NCBI RefSeq assembly: GCF_003313335.1
Contig: NZ_QMHP01000004.1
Location: 358,761-422,760 of the forward strand
Direction: 5' to 3'
DNA: 64,000 nucleotides
Source of the DNA: Pedobacter zeaxanthinifaciens
GTDB lineage: Bacteria; Bacteroidota; Bacteroidia; Sphingobacteriales; Sphingobacteriaceae
The notes under the pieces are model-generated. The model was not told the origin of the DNA and searched no databases. It saw only the letters and a program-made list of their open reading frames with translations. Positions 16,986-27,025 of the stretch are shown here, in pieces (position 1 is the first letter of the stretch; every line of letters begins with the position of its first letter). The position numbers were made by a program, and so were the translations under genes.

Positions 16986-19900
16986 ATGAAAATATTTTAC
17001 TTACTAAAACGGGGGCTTTCTTTACTATTTATCTTTATGGTACTGAAGGTTCAGGCGCAAACTGGATCTATCTCCGGAAAGGTGCTAGATGAAACCGGAC
17101 TTCCTTTGCCAGGAGCCTCTGTTTTTATCAAAGGAACTAACAAGGCCGCGTCAACAGACAATAACGGTGTGTTCCAATTTTCAGGAATTGCCAATGGCGA
17201 TGTAGTACTCGAAGTACGGATCATTGCTTACAAAACTTTACTGCGTACGGTAAAAGTTTCTGGTAAAACCGAAGTAACCCTCAACTTACAGTCAGATAGT
17301 CAAATGCTAGACGATGTCGTGATATTAGGTTACGGCTCGCAAACCAAGCGTCAGGTTACTGGTGCCATCTCAAAGGTTACAGGTGAAAAGTTAACCGCTT
17401 TGCCTACCCCTAGTTTTGAAGCCAGCTTACAAGGACAGGCACCTGGTGTACAAGTTACGCAAGGTAGCGGTTTGGCAGGTAGCGGCTCGGTAATTCGTAT
17501 CCGTGGTATCGGTTCTATTAGCGCCGGTGGTGATCCGCTTTACGTAGTAGACGGTATTCCGATCACTTCTGATCCTTTTATCGCTGGTAACCGTGGTGCA
17601 ATGAACCAAAACCCTTTGGCAACCATCAATCCAAATGATATCGAATCTATTGAGATTTTAAAAGATGCTGCGGCGGCGGGTATTTATGGTTCTAGGGGTG
17701 CAAACGGGGTAATCTTAGTAACTACCAAAAGAGGTAAGGCAGGTAAAAGGCCAACCATTACGCTTTCTAGCAGGTATGGTTTAAGTACTTATGCCAACAG
17801 ACCAAAATTTGCTAATGGCGCTGAATGGTTAGCGTTACGCCAAGAGGCTTGGACTAACGATGGTAACACCGGTTTAGCTCCACTGCCAGGTGGTTTAACA
17901 TGGGCACAAGCTCGTCAAAATGATACAGATTGGTGGGATATCGTTACTGAAACAGGTAAGTCAAATGATCAATCTATTTCTTACAGCCAAGGTACTGAGA
18001 AAGTTAACACTTATATTTCTGCCAGTTACGGCGACAACCATAGCTACCTTAAAGGTAACTCTTACCAACGTTATGGTTTCCGTGTAAACTTAGATGTAAA
18101 ACCAACATCGTATTTCACTACTAACATTAACATTGGCTACGATAAAGGAACTAATAATCGTGTAAATGCTGCTTGGGCTGGTGGTTTAGGTGATGCAATG
18201 TCAACTGCACTACCAATTTACCCAGTATATAACGGCGATGGTTCGTTCTTTTCAAACGGCGCCAACCCTTCAAGGAATCTTGGTTTATTAGATTGGAAAA
18301 CAATTAACCAACGTTTGATAGGAGGAATCACGCTTGAATTGAAACCAGTTAAAAACCTAAGCTTGAAAGCTATCGGTAATATGGATAACTTAGATGTTGA
18401 CGATAATATATTTACTCCAGCGTCATTAAGAAATGCGTCTAGAGGTTTTGCAACCGCTTATCCAACAAGTATTTTTAACCGTACAGTAACTGGAACTGCA
18501 ACCTACGATTTAGCTATTAACAAAGACAATAAGTTGACTTTATTAGCTGGTGCCGAGGCACAGTTTTCAGATAGAACTTTATACAGAAACGGTATTTCAG
18601 GCGATGCTGATGGCCCTTTCAATAAAGATTTGGCAAGCTATTACGAAGCAATGCGTGTGGGTGCTGCAGCTGGAGGCTTAAACTTCTATACTGGCTTTAA
18701 CAAAGAGACTTTCTCCTCACTTTTTGCACGTATCAACTACTCTTATAAAGATAAATATTACTTGCAAGGAGTTGTTCGTAGAGATGGATCTTCAAAATTT
18801 GGTCCGAATAACAAATACGGTTATTTTCCTTCAATTTCTGGATCTTGGTACATCAATCAGGAAGATTTCTTGAGAAGCAGTAAGGTAATCAGTAACTTAA
18901 AATTAAGAGCTAGTTACGGTTTGGTAGGTAGTTCCAACTTCCCAAGTGGCGAATACTATCAAAAATTTGAATATAGTGGATCTTATAACGGTCGTCCAGT
19001 TTTGTTCCCTGTTAATGCCGAAAATCCTAACTTAAAATGGGAAGAGGGAAGAAACTTAGATGTAGGTTTAGATTTTGGATTATTTAATGGCCGTATTAGC
19101 GGTGAGTTAGGTTACTACAGGAAAAAAACAACCGATGCCTTAATCAATAGCGCTATTTCTCCATCAACAGGTTTTGATAAAGGCTGGTTGAACGTAGGTG
19201 AAATTTTGAATGAAGGTTACGAACTTTCGTTAAACACTATCAATATCCAAGGTAAAAACTTCAAATGGACAACCAGGTTAAATGCTTCAAAAAACTTTAA
19301 TGAAGTATTAAGTTTAGGTGGTTTTAGTCCAGATGCAGTTGGTGGTGGTACTAACGATACACGTATTGCCGAAGGATATCCTATTGGCACTAACTTCTTG
19401 GTTAGATATAAAGGAGTTGATCCTAATGATGGTTTGCCTATTTGGTTAGACAAAGATGGTTTTGAAACTAAAACTTTCTCGTTAGATAACCGTGTGCCAG
19501 TTGGTAAAGTATTGCCAGATTATGTTGGCGGATTAACCAATACATTCAATTTCAAGGGATTTGAATTAAATACGATGTTCACTTTTGCTATCGGCGGTAA
19601 TTTATACGACGCCTCAGCTAAGCGCCAATTAGGTGTGGTAACAGATTGGAATATCAGAGAGGATATCGCTGATCGTTGGAGAAAACCAGGCGATGTAGCT
19701 AAATTCCCTCGTTTAACAATGAATGCTGGTAACTATCCAGGTTTATCAAGTGAGTGGCAGTACAACTCTACCATGTTTTTGTATGATGCAACTTTCGTTA
19801 GATTGAGAGAAGTAACACTTTCTTATACACTTCCTGCAAAAGCAGTGAGTAAGTTAAGGTTGCAAAGCTTAAAGTTATTTGCCACTGGTATGAACCTGTT

Positions 19901-20045
19901 AACGTTCAGTAAATATCCAGGTGGCGATCCAGAGATTGCTCGTGATTTCGAAAACCCTCAGGATAGAAATATGAGTCCTAACGTGACTTACTTAACTACG
20001 CCACAGCAAAAGTCGATCACCTTTGGTTTAACAACATCATTTTAA
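16986..20045 (+). CDS. susC: SusC/RagA-family TonB-dependent outer-membrane transporter
   Basis: 1019 residues. A signal peptide (to about residue 25, VQAQ) is followed by a CarboxypepD_reg-like domain (SGKVLDETGLPLPGASVFIK). The SusC plug begins with DDVVILGYGSQTKRQVTGAI and includes PLYVVDGIPI and DAAAAGIYGSRGANGVILVT. A 22-strand barrel ends in an aromatic C-terminus (FGLTTSF). It imports oligosaccharides across the outer membrane with its SusD lid, driven by TonB. It is the first structural gene after the two operators. Substrate is inferred as alpha-glucan from the enzymes downstream. Confidence 0.96.
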   Translation: MKIFYLLKRGLSLLFIFMVLKVQAQTGSISGKVLDETGLPLPGASVFIKGTNKAASTDNNGVFQFSGIANGDVVLEVRIIAYKTLLRTVKVSGKTEVTLNLQSDSQMLDDVVILGYGSQTKRQVTGAISKVTGEKLTALPTPSFEASLQGQAPGVQVTQGSGLAGSGSVIRIRGIGSISAGGDPLYVVDGIPITSDPFIAGNRGAMNQNPLATINPNDIESIEILKDAAAAGIYGSRGANGVILVTTKRGKAGKRPTITLSSRYGLSTYANRPKFANGAEWLALRQEAWTNDGNTGLAPLPGGLTWAQARQNDTDWWDIVTETGKSNDQSISYSQGTEKVNTYISASYGDNHSYLKGNSYQRYGFRVNLDVKPTSYFTTNINIGYDKGTNNRVNAAWAGGLGDAMSTALPIYPVYNGDGSFFSNGANPSRNLGLLDWKTINQRLIGGITLELKPVKNLSLKAIGNMDNLDVDDNIFTPASLRNASRGFATAYPTSIFNRTVTGTATYDLAINKDNKLTLLAGAEAQFSDRTLYRNGISGDADGPFNKDLASYYEAMRVGAAAGGLNFYTGFNKETFSSLFARINYSYKDKYYLQGVVRRDGSSKFGPNNKYGYFPSISGSWYINQEDFLRSSKVISNLKLRASYGLVGSSNFPSGEYYQKFEYSGSYNGRPVLFPVNAENPNLKWEEGRNLDVGLDFGLFNGRISGELGYYRKKTTDALINSAISPSTGFDKGWLNVGEILNEGYELSLNTINIQGKNFKWTTRLNASKNFNEVLSLGGFSPDAVGGGTNDTRIAEGYPIGTNFLVRYKGVDPNDGLPIWLDKDGFETKTFSLDNRVPVGKVLPDYVGGLTNTFNFKGFELNTMFTFAIGGNLYDASAKRQLGVVTDWNIREDIADRWRKPGDVAKFPRLTMNAGNYPGLSSEWQYNSTMFLYDATFVRLREVTLSYTLPAKAVSKLRLQSLKLFATGMNLLTFSKYPGGDPEIARDFENPQDRNMSPNVTYLTTPQQKSITFGLTTSF

Positions 20046-20066
20046 CCAAAATAAAACGAAAAAGAG

Positions 20067-21440
20067 ATGAAAATTAAGTATAACAATATATGGAAATCAT
20101 TCATTGTACTTTCTGTGGTAGCAGGTTTTGGTACTGGATGTAAGAAATTTTTAGAAGCAACCCCAGTTGAATCTATCAATAAATCAGTGGCTTTAGCTAA
20201 TGAGCAAGGCGTAGTGCAGGAAATGAACGGTGCTTACCAAATTGTTGGCGGAACCAATATGTTTGGTGGTAAAATTCAGGTAATGGGCGAATTGCTTGCT
20301 GATCAGCTTGATGGCTCACAACTAAACGGCGATTTTGGCGAAATCTATGGTAGAAAAACATCAGTTTTTGGCGCTTACAAAAACGATATGTATAAAGACA
20401 TTTATCAAGCCATCTATCGTGCCAATATTGTATTAGAAAACCTTGGCGTTACCAGTTCACTTAGAGACAACCTAGAAGGGCAAGCTTTATTTGTAAGAGC
20501 GTTAGGACATTTCGAAGCAGTGAAATTATGGGCACAGCCTTACGGCTATTCTTCTGATAACAGTCACCTTGGTGTGCCGTTAAGAACTGCTGCAAGCATT
20601 GTAACGCAACAAAGGGCTACGGTAAAACAGGTTTATGATCAGATTATTGCTGATTTGAAAATTGCCGAAGTAAGACTGCCAGATGAAAATAATGGCTATG
20701 CAACTAAATGGGCTGCTAAAGCATTATTGGCAAAGGTTTATTTCCAAATGAATGATTTTGCCAATGCTTACCTTTACGCTAATCAGGTAATTGCTTCAAA
20801 CAAGTTCACATTAGATACCTATGCATCAAGATTTTCTGAAACCGGATGTAAAGAAAGTATCTTTAAAATAACGAATAGTAAAGGTACTTACGAGCCAGGA
20901 GGCGAATTAAGAGGTCAGTTTAGATCTGATTTTAACTTGCCAACATTACGTTTCAACAGTGCTTTTTGGGCTACAGTTAACACAGCTACTGATACAAGAA
21001 AAGCGTTATACGAAACAGTAAAATATCCAGGTTTTGTTGCTACTAAAAAATACAATAGCGATAGGTTTGAGGTTCCTGTATTGTACCTAACTGATATGAA
21101 GTTAATCAGAGCTGAGTCGGCTGCTGAAACTAACACCAATTTAACTATAGCGATTCAAGACATCAATGATATCTTAAGTAGAGCTTATGGTGGCACAAAA
21201 TCCATTCCTGCTGGTTCATCAGCTAGTTTAATTAGAACTAATGCACGATTTGAGCGCAGCATTGAAATGGCTGGCGAGGGCAATCGAATTTCGGAAATTA
21301 AAAGGATTGGTGCTAAAGGCGAAAATATCGACAGACGTGGCGCTAGTTGGAATTGCAATGGATTGGTACTACAATTTCCACAAGGTGAAATGGCTACCAA
21401 TGCAAGTTTTGTTCGTAATCCTGAGGGAGGTTGTAATTAA
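20067..21440 (+). CDS. susD: SusD/RagB-family nutrient-binding lipoprotein
   Basis: 457 residues, somewhat short for the family. The lipobox FGTGC is at about residues 21-25, followed by KKFLEATPVESINKS. TPR-like helices characteristic of SusD follow (YQAIYRANIVLENLG, ALFVRALGHFEAVKLW, KWAAKALLAKVYFQMNDF). The C-terminal region holds RSIEMAGEGNRISEIKRIG, where many SusD proteins have an ERR-type motif. It caps the SusC pore and binds glycan at the cell surface. It follows susC by 21 bases in one operon. Confidence 0.95.
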   Translation: MKIKYNNIWKSFIVLSVVAGFGTGCKKFLEATPVESINKSVALANEQGVVQEMNGAYQIVGGTNMFGGKIQVMGELLADQLDGSQLNGDFGEIYGRKTSVFGAYKNDMYKDIYQAIYRANIVLENLGVTSSLRDNLEGQALFVRALGHFEAVKLWAQPYGYSSDNSHLGVPLRTAASIVTQQRATVKQVYDQIIADLKIAEVRLPDENNGYATKWAAKALLAKVYFQMNDFANAYLYANQVIASNKFTLDTYASRFSETGCKESIFKITNSKGTYEPGGELRGQFRSDFNLPTLRFNSAFWATVNTATDTRKALYETVKYPGFVATKKYNSDRFEVPVLYLTDMKLIRAESAAETNTNLTIAIQDINDILSRAYGGTKSIPAGSSASLIRTNARFERSIEMAGEGNRISEIKRIGAKGENIDRRGASWNCNGLVLQFPQGEMATNASFVRNPEGGCN

Positions 21441-21451
21441 AATATAAACAG

Positions 21452-21949
21452 ATGAAAACGTTAAAATATTTCTCATTATTGGCTTGCATACTTTTTGCTT
21501 TTGCATGTAAGCCCGAAAAATTTGGCCCAATTACTTCGGAGGTAAATGTGGTGAAACAAATACAGGGAACTTGGGGGTTAACTAAAGTAACGCAGGTAGA
21601 TCAAGATGCTACCACTAAAGGATTTCCTTACAAAGAATTGGACATTACCAATGTGTATCCGTACAAAGATTTAACTATTGCTTTGTCAGGTGATGCGTCT
21701 GGCAATCCAACCACGTTCACTATCACAAACGGGAACTCTCCAAAAATTGCCGATTTAACTTCTGGTACATGGACTGCAGATGATGCGATGGCACCAACTA
21801 CCATTACATTGAAAAATGGTACTACTACCAATTTGTTAAAATTAGGTTCTTACGCTGGATTAAGCAGTGGTAAGTTTTATCTAACTAAAAATAAGTCAAT
21901 TAACGGTAAGGTGATTATCTCTTACAAATACGAGTTCACTAAAAAGTAA
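21452..21949 (+). CDS. small lipoprotein of the starch locus (lipocalin-like, DUF5004-like)
   Basis: 165 residues. The lipobox is CILFAFAC (Cys about residue 19). The mature part is beta-rich and begins VKQIQGTWGLTKVTQVD, the pattern of lipocalin-like Bacteroidota lipoproteins such as DUF5004. It ends VIISYKYEFTKK. It lies 11 bases after susD and one base before the next gene, so it belongs to the operon. It may be a surface accessory glycan-binding protein; this is inference from position. Confidence 0.7.
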   Translation: MKTLKYFSLLACILFAFACKPEKFGPITSEVNVVKQIQGTWGLTKVTQVDQDATTKGFPYKELDITNVYPYKDLTIALSGDASGNPTTFTITNGNSPKIADLTSGTWTADDAMAPTTITLKNGTTTNLLKLGSYAGLSSGKFYLTKNKSINGKVIISYKYEFTKK

Positions 21950-21950
21950 C

Positions 21951-22724
21951 ATGATGAAAAAGTTTTTATTTTCAATGCTATTCAGTTTATGTTCACTGTG
22001 GGCATTTTCTCAAGTAACCTTTAGTCCGGCAACTTTTACAGCCGAAGACGAGGTGACCATTACTTTAGACGTTTCTAATACGCCTTTAGCTGGGTTAAAT
22101 GATATTTACATTTGGATTTTCTCCAACGATGGTGTTGGTGGCGGAAAAGATGGTTTGGTAAACGGCCAGTGGACAAACTCTTCTGAAACTGCTAAATTCA
22201 CCAAAATTGCTACCAATAAATTTACTTACAAATTTACAGGTACTACCATATTCGGTCAAAGTCCGGCGGAATTAATCAATTTTGGTTTTTTGGCTAAAAC
22301 AAAAGACGGTTCTAAACAAACTCCTGATTACAAGCCTTACAAATTTGATCCCTTGGTATTTTCTCCGTCACAGTTCAGGATTTTCCCGGCAAAGTTAGAC
22401 CAAACCGATATGGCAACGGTTTACTTTCACCAGGATTTGGCAACCGATCAAAATTTACAGCGTTTATTTGATGTCAAAGTAACCATTACATTTTATGATG
22501 GTGCTGGTAATCAGTTTTCGCAAAAAGCTAATATCGTAGCTAAAAAAGAATCGGATAAATTATATTCTTATTCTTTTATCCCTGAAAAATTAATTACGCT
22601 TCCGGCTGGAACCACGCTTTCTAAATTTAGCTATCAGTTTTCTGGTAATTTGAAAGATGCCAATGGTGCCAACGTACCATACAGCGGACCGGTAGTGGAG
22701 GTAGCATACTTAACCTTTAATTAA
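21951..22724 (+). CDS. exported beta-sandwich protein of the starch locus
   Basis: 257 residues; ATG at 21951 or 21954. A signal peptide ends near SLWAFSQ and no lipobox is seen. Two Ig-like beta repeats are suggested: FSPATFTAEDEVTITLDVSN with IYIWIFSNDG, and FSPSQFRIFPAKLDQTDMAT with a matching second half. I do not recognise a named family. Its place between SusD and the SusE/F-like gene suggests a surface or periplasmic glycan-binding accessory. It is the only non-enzymatic member of the locus without an evident lipid anchor, apart from SusC. Confidence 0.7.
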   Translation: MMKKFLFSMLFSLCSLWAFSQVTFSPATFTAEDEVTITLDVSNTPLAGLNDIYIWIFSNDGVGGGKDGLVNGQWTNSSETAKFTKIATNKFTYKFTGTTIFGQSPAELINFGFLAKTKDGSKQTPDYKPYKFDPLVFSPSQFRIFPAKLDQTDMATVYFHQDLATDQNLQRLFDVKVTITFYDGAGNQFSQKANIVAKKESDKLYSYSFIPEKLITLPAGTTLSKFSYQFSGNLKDANGANVPYSGPVVEVAYLTFN

Positions 22725-22732
22725 CTATTGAT

Positions 22733-24502
22733 ATGAAGAATAAACTGTTTTATTTATTACTGTCAGTATCAGTAATAATTTTTGGTTGTAAAAAGATAGA
22801 TTTCGATGAAGCATCGAAAGGGGAGGCATTGGGTACTTTTAGCCTAAGCGCTCCGCAAAATAATGCCATGTTGGTGTTAAACAGTGCCACTCCAAATGCA
22901 CAAGTGCAAATTTCTTGGTCGGCGGCGAAACCTGGTGTATCTACAGCGCCAACCTACACTTTTGTTGCGGCGCTTAAAACGGGTTCATTAACACAACCTT
23001 TGCTAGAAATTCCGTCAGATGACAATGGAAAAAGCAACAAACTTACGCTTACTCAAAAGCAATTGGATGATGCCCTTAAAGGTAAAGGTGTTGCCGAAGG
23101 AGCTAAAACTGACTTGATTTGGAACGTAAGAGCAGATAATGGTACCAAAAAAGAAATGGCAAGCTTGAGCTACAATATTTCCATCACCCGCTTTGGAGAT
23201 GGTATCAGCAATTTCTTGTTGTACGGGCCAGTTTCTTCTGCCAATAACATCGAAATTAATCCTAATTCAACCACTGACGTGCTAACCTTCAAATGGCAAA
23301 AAGCGTTTCCTGGTAAATCTACCAATCCGGTAACTTACAAAATTAAGTTTGTGGCCGAAGGTGGTAGTTTTGATGCGCCAATTTTTGAAGCTGCTTCAAA
23401 CAACTCAGGTTCCGACTCTACATTTACTATCAGCTACCAAGCAATGGACCAAATGCTGACCGCAAAAGGATTTTCTGATCAATCATCGGCAGCTAAATTG
23501 CAATGGACAGTTGAGGCAAAATCGGGTACCTACACTAAAACTTCTGATTATGTAAACAACTTGAGTATTGTTAGAGAAGTGAAGTTATTCATGGTGGGTG
23601 GTGCAACGCCAATTGGTTGGAATCCGCCACAAGCAATCCAAATGATTCCAGATAAAAACCTTCCGGGAACATTCTACTCTTATGTTTATTTAACACAAGA
23701 TGGCATGAAGTTCTTAAGTGAAAATACCGATTGGAGTACGCCTTCGCAGAAAATTTATGGTAAAGGTTCGGCTGATGGCATCCTATTACAAAGTGGAGGT
23801 AGCGCTAACATCGATATTCCTGCTGCGGGCTACTATCGCGTAAGTGCCGATTTGAAAAATAACAAGTACTACATTCAGCAGGGTAGAATGGCGGCTGTTG
23901 GAGCGGCAACTGCTGCGGGTTGGAATCCGGGTTCGGTATTCCCAACACAGGCTTTAACCTTAATTGGAACCAATAAATTTATGGGCTTTGTAACGCTAAC
24001 CGCTGGCCAAGAGTGGAAATTTATTGATGGTGCTGCTTGGGGAGATGGTACAGCAAATGGATCTAAAGATTTCGGTAAAGTGAAAGGCAAAACTGATGGT
24101 TCCATTACTCAAGGTGATGCAGATAACATGACTGTTCCGGGAGCTACAGCATTGTATCGCTTAATCTGGGATGGTACTAACATCAAAAATTTAAAATATC
24201 AAATCACTACTGGTACGCTTTACTTAATTGGTGCTGCTACCGCAGGTGGTTGGGATAACAATAACGCTGCATTGCCGGCAATGAGCTACCAAGGCAACGG
24301 TGTGTGGAGGGTTACTGCTAACTTAACCGCAGGTGAGTTTAAGTTCTTGTTGCAAAAAGGTACATGGGATTACAGTTATGGTGCTGGAGCAACTGCTGGT
24401 ACCGTAGTGGATGGCGGTGGAAACTTAAGCGTAGCCACTTCAGGAAACTACACCATTACGTTGAATGAGTTTACAAAAACTTATACCGTAGTTAAAAATT
24501 AA
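22733..24502 (+). CDS. SusE/SusF-like starch-binding outer-membrane lipoprotein
   Basis: 589 residues. The lipobox is VSVIIFGC (Cys about residue 19). Two SusE-type Ig-like segments come first (TFSLSAPQNNAMLVL with QISWSAAKPG, then NNIEINPNSTTDVLTFKWQK). Three tandem starch-binding-module-like repeats follow, starting LFMVGGATPIGWNPPQAIQM, MAAVGAATAAGWNPGSVFPT and LYLIGAATAGGWDNNNAALP; the aromatic residues match those that stack on maltooligosaccharide helices. It would hold starch at the cell surface. A strong terminator follows, so susC to here is one operon. Confidence 0.92.
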   Translation: MKNKLFYLLLSVSVIIFGCKKIDFDEASKGEALGTFSLSAPQNNAMLVLNSATPNAQVQISWSAAKPGVSTAPTYTFVAALKTGSLTQPLLEIPSDDNGKSNKLTLTQKQLDDALKGKGVAEGAKTDLIWNVRADNGTKKEMASLSYNISITRFGDGISNFLLYGPVSSANNIEINPNSTTDVLTFKWQKAFPGKSTNPVTYKIKFVAEGGSFDAPIFEAASNNSGSDSTFTISYQAMDQMLTAKGFSDQSSAAKLQWTVEAKSGTYTKTSDYVNNLSIVREVKLFMVGGATPIGWNPPQAIQMIPDKNLPGTFYSYVYLTQDGMKFLSENTDWSTPSQKIYGKGSADGILLQSGGSANIDIPAAGYYRVSADLKNNKYYIQQGRMAAVGAATAAGWNPGSVFPTQALTLIGTNKFMGFVTLTAGQEWKFIDGAAWGDGTANGSKDFGKVKGKTDGSITQGDADNMTVPGATALYRLIWDGTNIKNLKYQITTGTLYLIGAATAGGWDNNNAALPAMSYQGNGVWRVTANLTAGEFKFLLQKGTWDYSYGAGATAGTVVDGGGNLSVATSGNYTITLNEFTKTYTVVKN

Positions 24503-24509
24503 TATGTAT

Positions 24510-24556
24510 AAAGGCCGCTTATCGCCATAGCGTAAAGCGGCCTTTATTCCTTTTTT
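24510..24556 (+). terminator. intrinsic terminator after the sus operon
   Basis: AAAGGCCGCTT (24510-24520) pairs with AAGCGGCCTTT (24535-24545), followed by ATTCC and six T. The GH31 gene starts 22 bases later, so the enzyme genes probably depend on readthrough or a second promoter. Confidence 0.85.
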
Positions 24557-24577
24557 CTATCATTTTTTTATGCCGAT

Positions 24578-27022
24578 ATGCGAAGATTAATCTACTTTGC
24601 CTTCTTTCTTTTTGCCTTAGGCAATCATACCATTGCACAGCAAAACCCAGTTTTATCCGTAGGAAATATCACCAGCACCGCTAACGAGCAGCAAAAGTTG
24701 GCGTTTAAAACTGAACATGCCCAAGGCGAAATTTTGGTGTACTCTCCAAATGTGATAAGGGTAAGGTTAGATAAAAAAGCATTGGCAAAAGATTTTTCTT
24801 ATGCGGTGGTGATGCAGCCGCAAAAAACAACTGTAAAAATTTCGCAAAGCGATAGCGAAATTGTACTGCTAACAGATTCTTTAAAAGCAGTAATTTCTAA
24901 AAAACCATTCGCAGTAGCTTTTTATACCCTTGACGGTAAATTGATCAATCAGGATGAAAAAGGTCTGCAAAACTCATGGGTTGCCGACGAGGTAACTGCA
25001 TACAAACAAATGCAAGCTGGCGAACGCTTCGTAGGCTTGGGAGAAAAAAACGGAAACTTAGATAGGAAAGGCAATGGTTATACCAATTGGAACTACGATG
25101 CTTTCGGCTATTCTACCGGACAAGATCCGCTTTATTCTTCTATTCCTTTTTACATCGGAATACATCACAATTTAAATTACGGTATCTTCTTAGATAATAC
25201 CTATCAAACTGACTTTAATTTTGGAGCTAGTAACAACCGTTTTTCATCTTTTTCTGCACAAGGTGGAGAGTTGAACTACTACTTCATTTATCATACTCAA
25301 CTGTCGGATATCGTAAAGTCGTACACGGCTTTAACTGGCAGAATGAAAATGCCTCCATTGTGGAGCTTAGGCTACCAACAAAACCGCTACAGTTATTATC
25401 CAGAAACGGAAGTAATGCGTATTGCACAAACATTGCGTGAAAAGAAAATTCCTGCAGATGGAATTACCTTGGATATCCACTACATGGATCAGTACAAATT
25501 GTTCACTTGGGATAAACAACGTTTCGGTGATCCCTTGGCCATGAACAAAAAACTCAAAGAAATGGGTTTTAAAACCACTGTAATTGTAGATCCAGGAATC
25601 AAAGTTGAAGAAGGTTATGCCGCTTACGAAGATGGGGTTAAAAAAAACATCTTCGTCAAATATCCTGATAGCACCAACTTTACCGCTCAGGTGTGGCCTG
25701 GATGGTGCCATTTTCCCGATTTTACTTCACCCTTGGGTAGAAATTGGTGGCATGAAAAAATCAAGTTTTTTGCAAATACAGGAGTTGATGGCATTTGGAA
25801 CGACATGAACGAGATTGCCAGTTGGGGGCAAAAAATGCCATCAAACATTTCATTTAACTACGATGGTGCATTGGCAAGCCACAAGCAAGCTCACAATGTA
25901 TATGGTATGCAAATGGCCCGTTCAAGTTTTGAAGGCATGGTGCAAGCCACCAACAAACGTCCTTTTAATTTAACTAGAGCTGGTTATGCTGGCTTACAAC
26001 GTTACACTGCTATTTGGACTGGCGATAACCGCTCAGAGGAAGATCACATGATGGCAGGCGTTCGCTTACTGAACAGTTTAGGATTAAGTGGTGTAGCTTT
26101 CACTGGCATGGATATCGGTGGTTTTACCGGTAATCCTTCGGTGAGTTTGTATGCCCGCTGGATTCAAATTGGAGCCTTCAATCCTTATTTCCGTAACCAT
26201 ACTGCTGTTAATACCAAATCTTCAGAGCCTTGGGCTTACGGAGAAGAAGTGACAGAAATTTCAAGAAACTTCATTAATCTACGCTACAAATTACTGCCTT
26301 ATTTGTATTCCACTTTTAACGAAGCAGCCACTACGGGCATGCCGGTGGTAAGAAGCTTAGCGTTTACCAATACCCATGAGCCACGAGTTTACGATGGTAA
26401 GTTCCAAAATCAGTTCATGTTCGGTCAGGCATTTTTGGTAGCACCCTTTGAAAGCACTAAGGAATATGGCGCTGTATTTTTTCCAAAAGGAAATTGGTAC
26501 AGTTTATACAATGATGAACCTTTGCAAGGGGATACCGAGAAAATTATACGCCTAAGCTTACAACAATTGCCCGTTTTCGTAAAGGGAAGTAGCATTGTGC
26601 CTATGCAATCTTTAATACAAAGCACTGCCGAAAAGCCAAGCGATACGTTGGTGCTGCATATCTACAAAGGTTCGGAAAATAACAGCTTCGTTTATTATGA
26701 AGATGATGGCGAAAGCTACAACTACGAAAAGGGCGATTTCTACAAAAGGCAAATTACTTACGATGCTAAACAGCGCAAAATTGTTTTCGCAAAAGTGGAA
26801 GGTAATTTTAAATCGAAGTTTAGCCAGCTGAAATTAGTTTTCCACGGCTTTGGCGATCAAGATAAAATTCAAACAGGTACTGCGTTACAGAATGATTTTG
26901 TATCGTTTATCGCACCAATTTCTAGGTTTGATCCGCAAGGTACCGCCAACCCAACCACTGGTTGTAATGTTAAAAGTGTTACCATCTCCAACGATAAAAA
27001 TCAATTCGAAATCAAATATTAG
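24578..27022 (+). CDS. exported GH31 alpha-glucosidase
   Basis: 814 residues with a cleavable signal peptide (FFLFALGNHTIAQ). The GH31 N-terminal beta domain leads to a catalytic barrel with RYSYYPETEVMRIAQTLREK and DIHYMDQYKLFTWD. The nucleophile D409 lies in WNDMNE and the acid/base D483 in WTGDNRS. A C-terminal beta domain follows (VPMQSLIQ, HIYKGSENNSFVYYEDDGES). It would release glucose from alpha-glucan ends in the periplasm or at the surface, like the alpha-glucosidase role of SusB, although SusB is GH97. It is the first enzyme gene after the sus-operon terminator. Confidence 0.93.
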   Translation: MRRLIYFAFFLFALGNHTIAQQNPVLSVGNITSTANEQQKLAFKTEHAQGEILVYSPNVIRVRLDKKALAKDFSYAVVMQPQKTTVKISQSDSEIVLLTDSLKAVISKKPFAVAFYTLDGKLINQDEKGLQNSWVADEVTAYKQMQAGERFVGLGEKNGNLDRKGNGYTNWNYDAFGYSTGQDPLYSSIPFYIGIHHNLNYGIFLDNTYQTDFNFGASNNRFSSFSAQGGELNYYFIYHTQLSDIVKSYTALTGRMKMPPLWSLGYQQNRYSYYPETEVMRIAQTLREKKIPADGITLDIHYMDQYKLFTWDKQRFGDPLAMNKKLKEMGFKTTVIVDPGIKVEEGYAAYEDGVKKNIFVKYPDSTNFTAQVWPGWCHFPDFTSPLGRNWWHEKIKFFANTGVDGIWNDMNEIASWGQKMPSNISFNYDGALASHKQAHNVYGMQMARSSFEGMVQATNKRPFNLTRAGYAGLQRYTAIWTGDNRSEEDHMMAGVRLLNSLGLSGVAFTGMDIGGFTGNPSVSLYARWIQIGAFNPYFRNHTAVNTKSSEPWAYGEEVTEISRNFINLRYKLLPYLYSTFNEAATTGMPVVRSLAFTNTHEPRVYDGKFQNQFMFGQAFLVAPFESTKEYGAVFFPKGNWYSLYNDEPLQGDTEKIIRLSLQQLPVFVKGSSIVPMQSLIQSTAEKPSDTLVLHIYKGSENNSFVYYEDDGESYNYEKGDFYKRQITYDAKQRKIVFAKVEGNFKSKFSQLKLVFHGFGDQDKIQTGTALQNDFVSFIAPISRFDPQGTANPTTGCNVKSVTISNDKNQFEIKY

Positions 27023-27025
27023 ATC

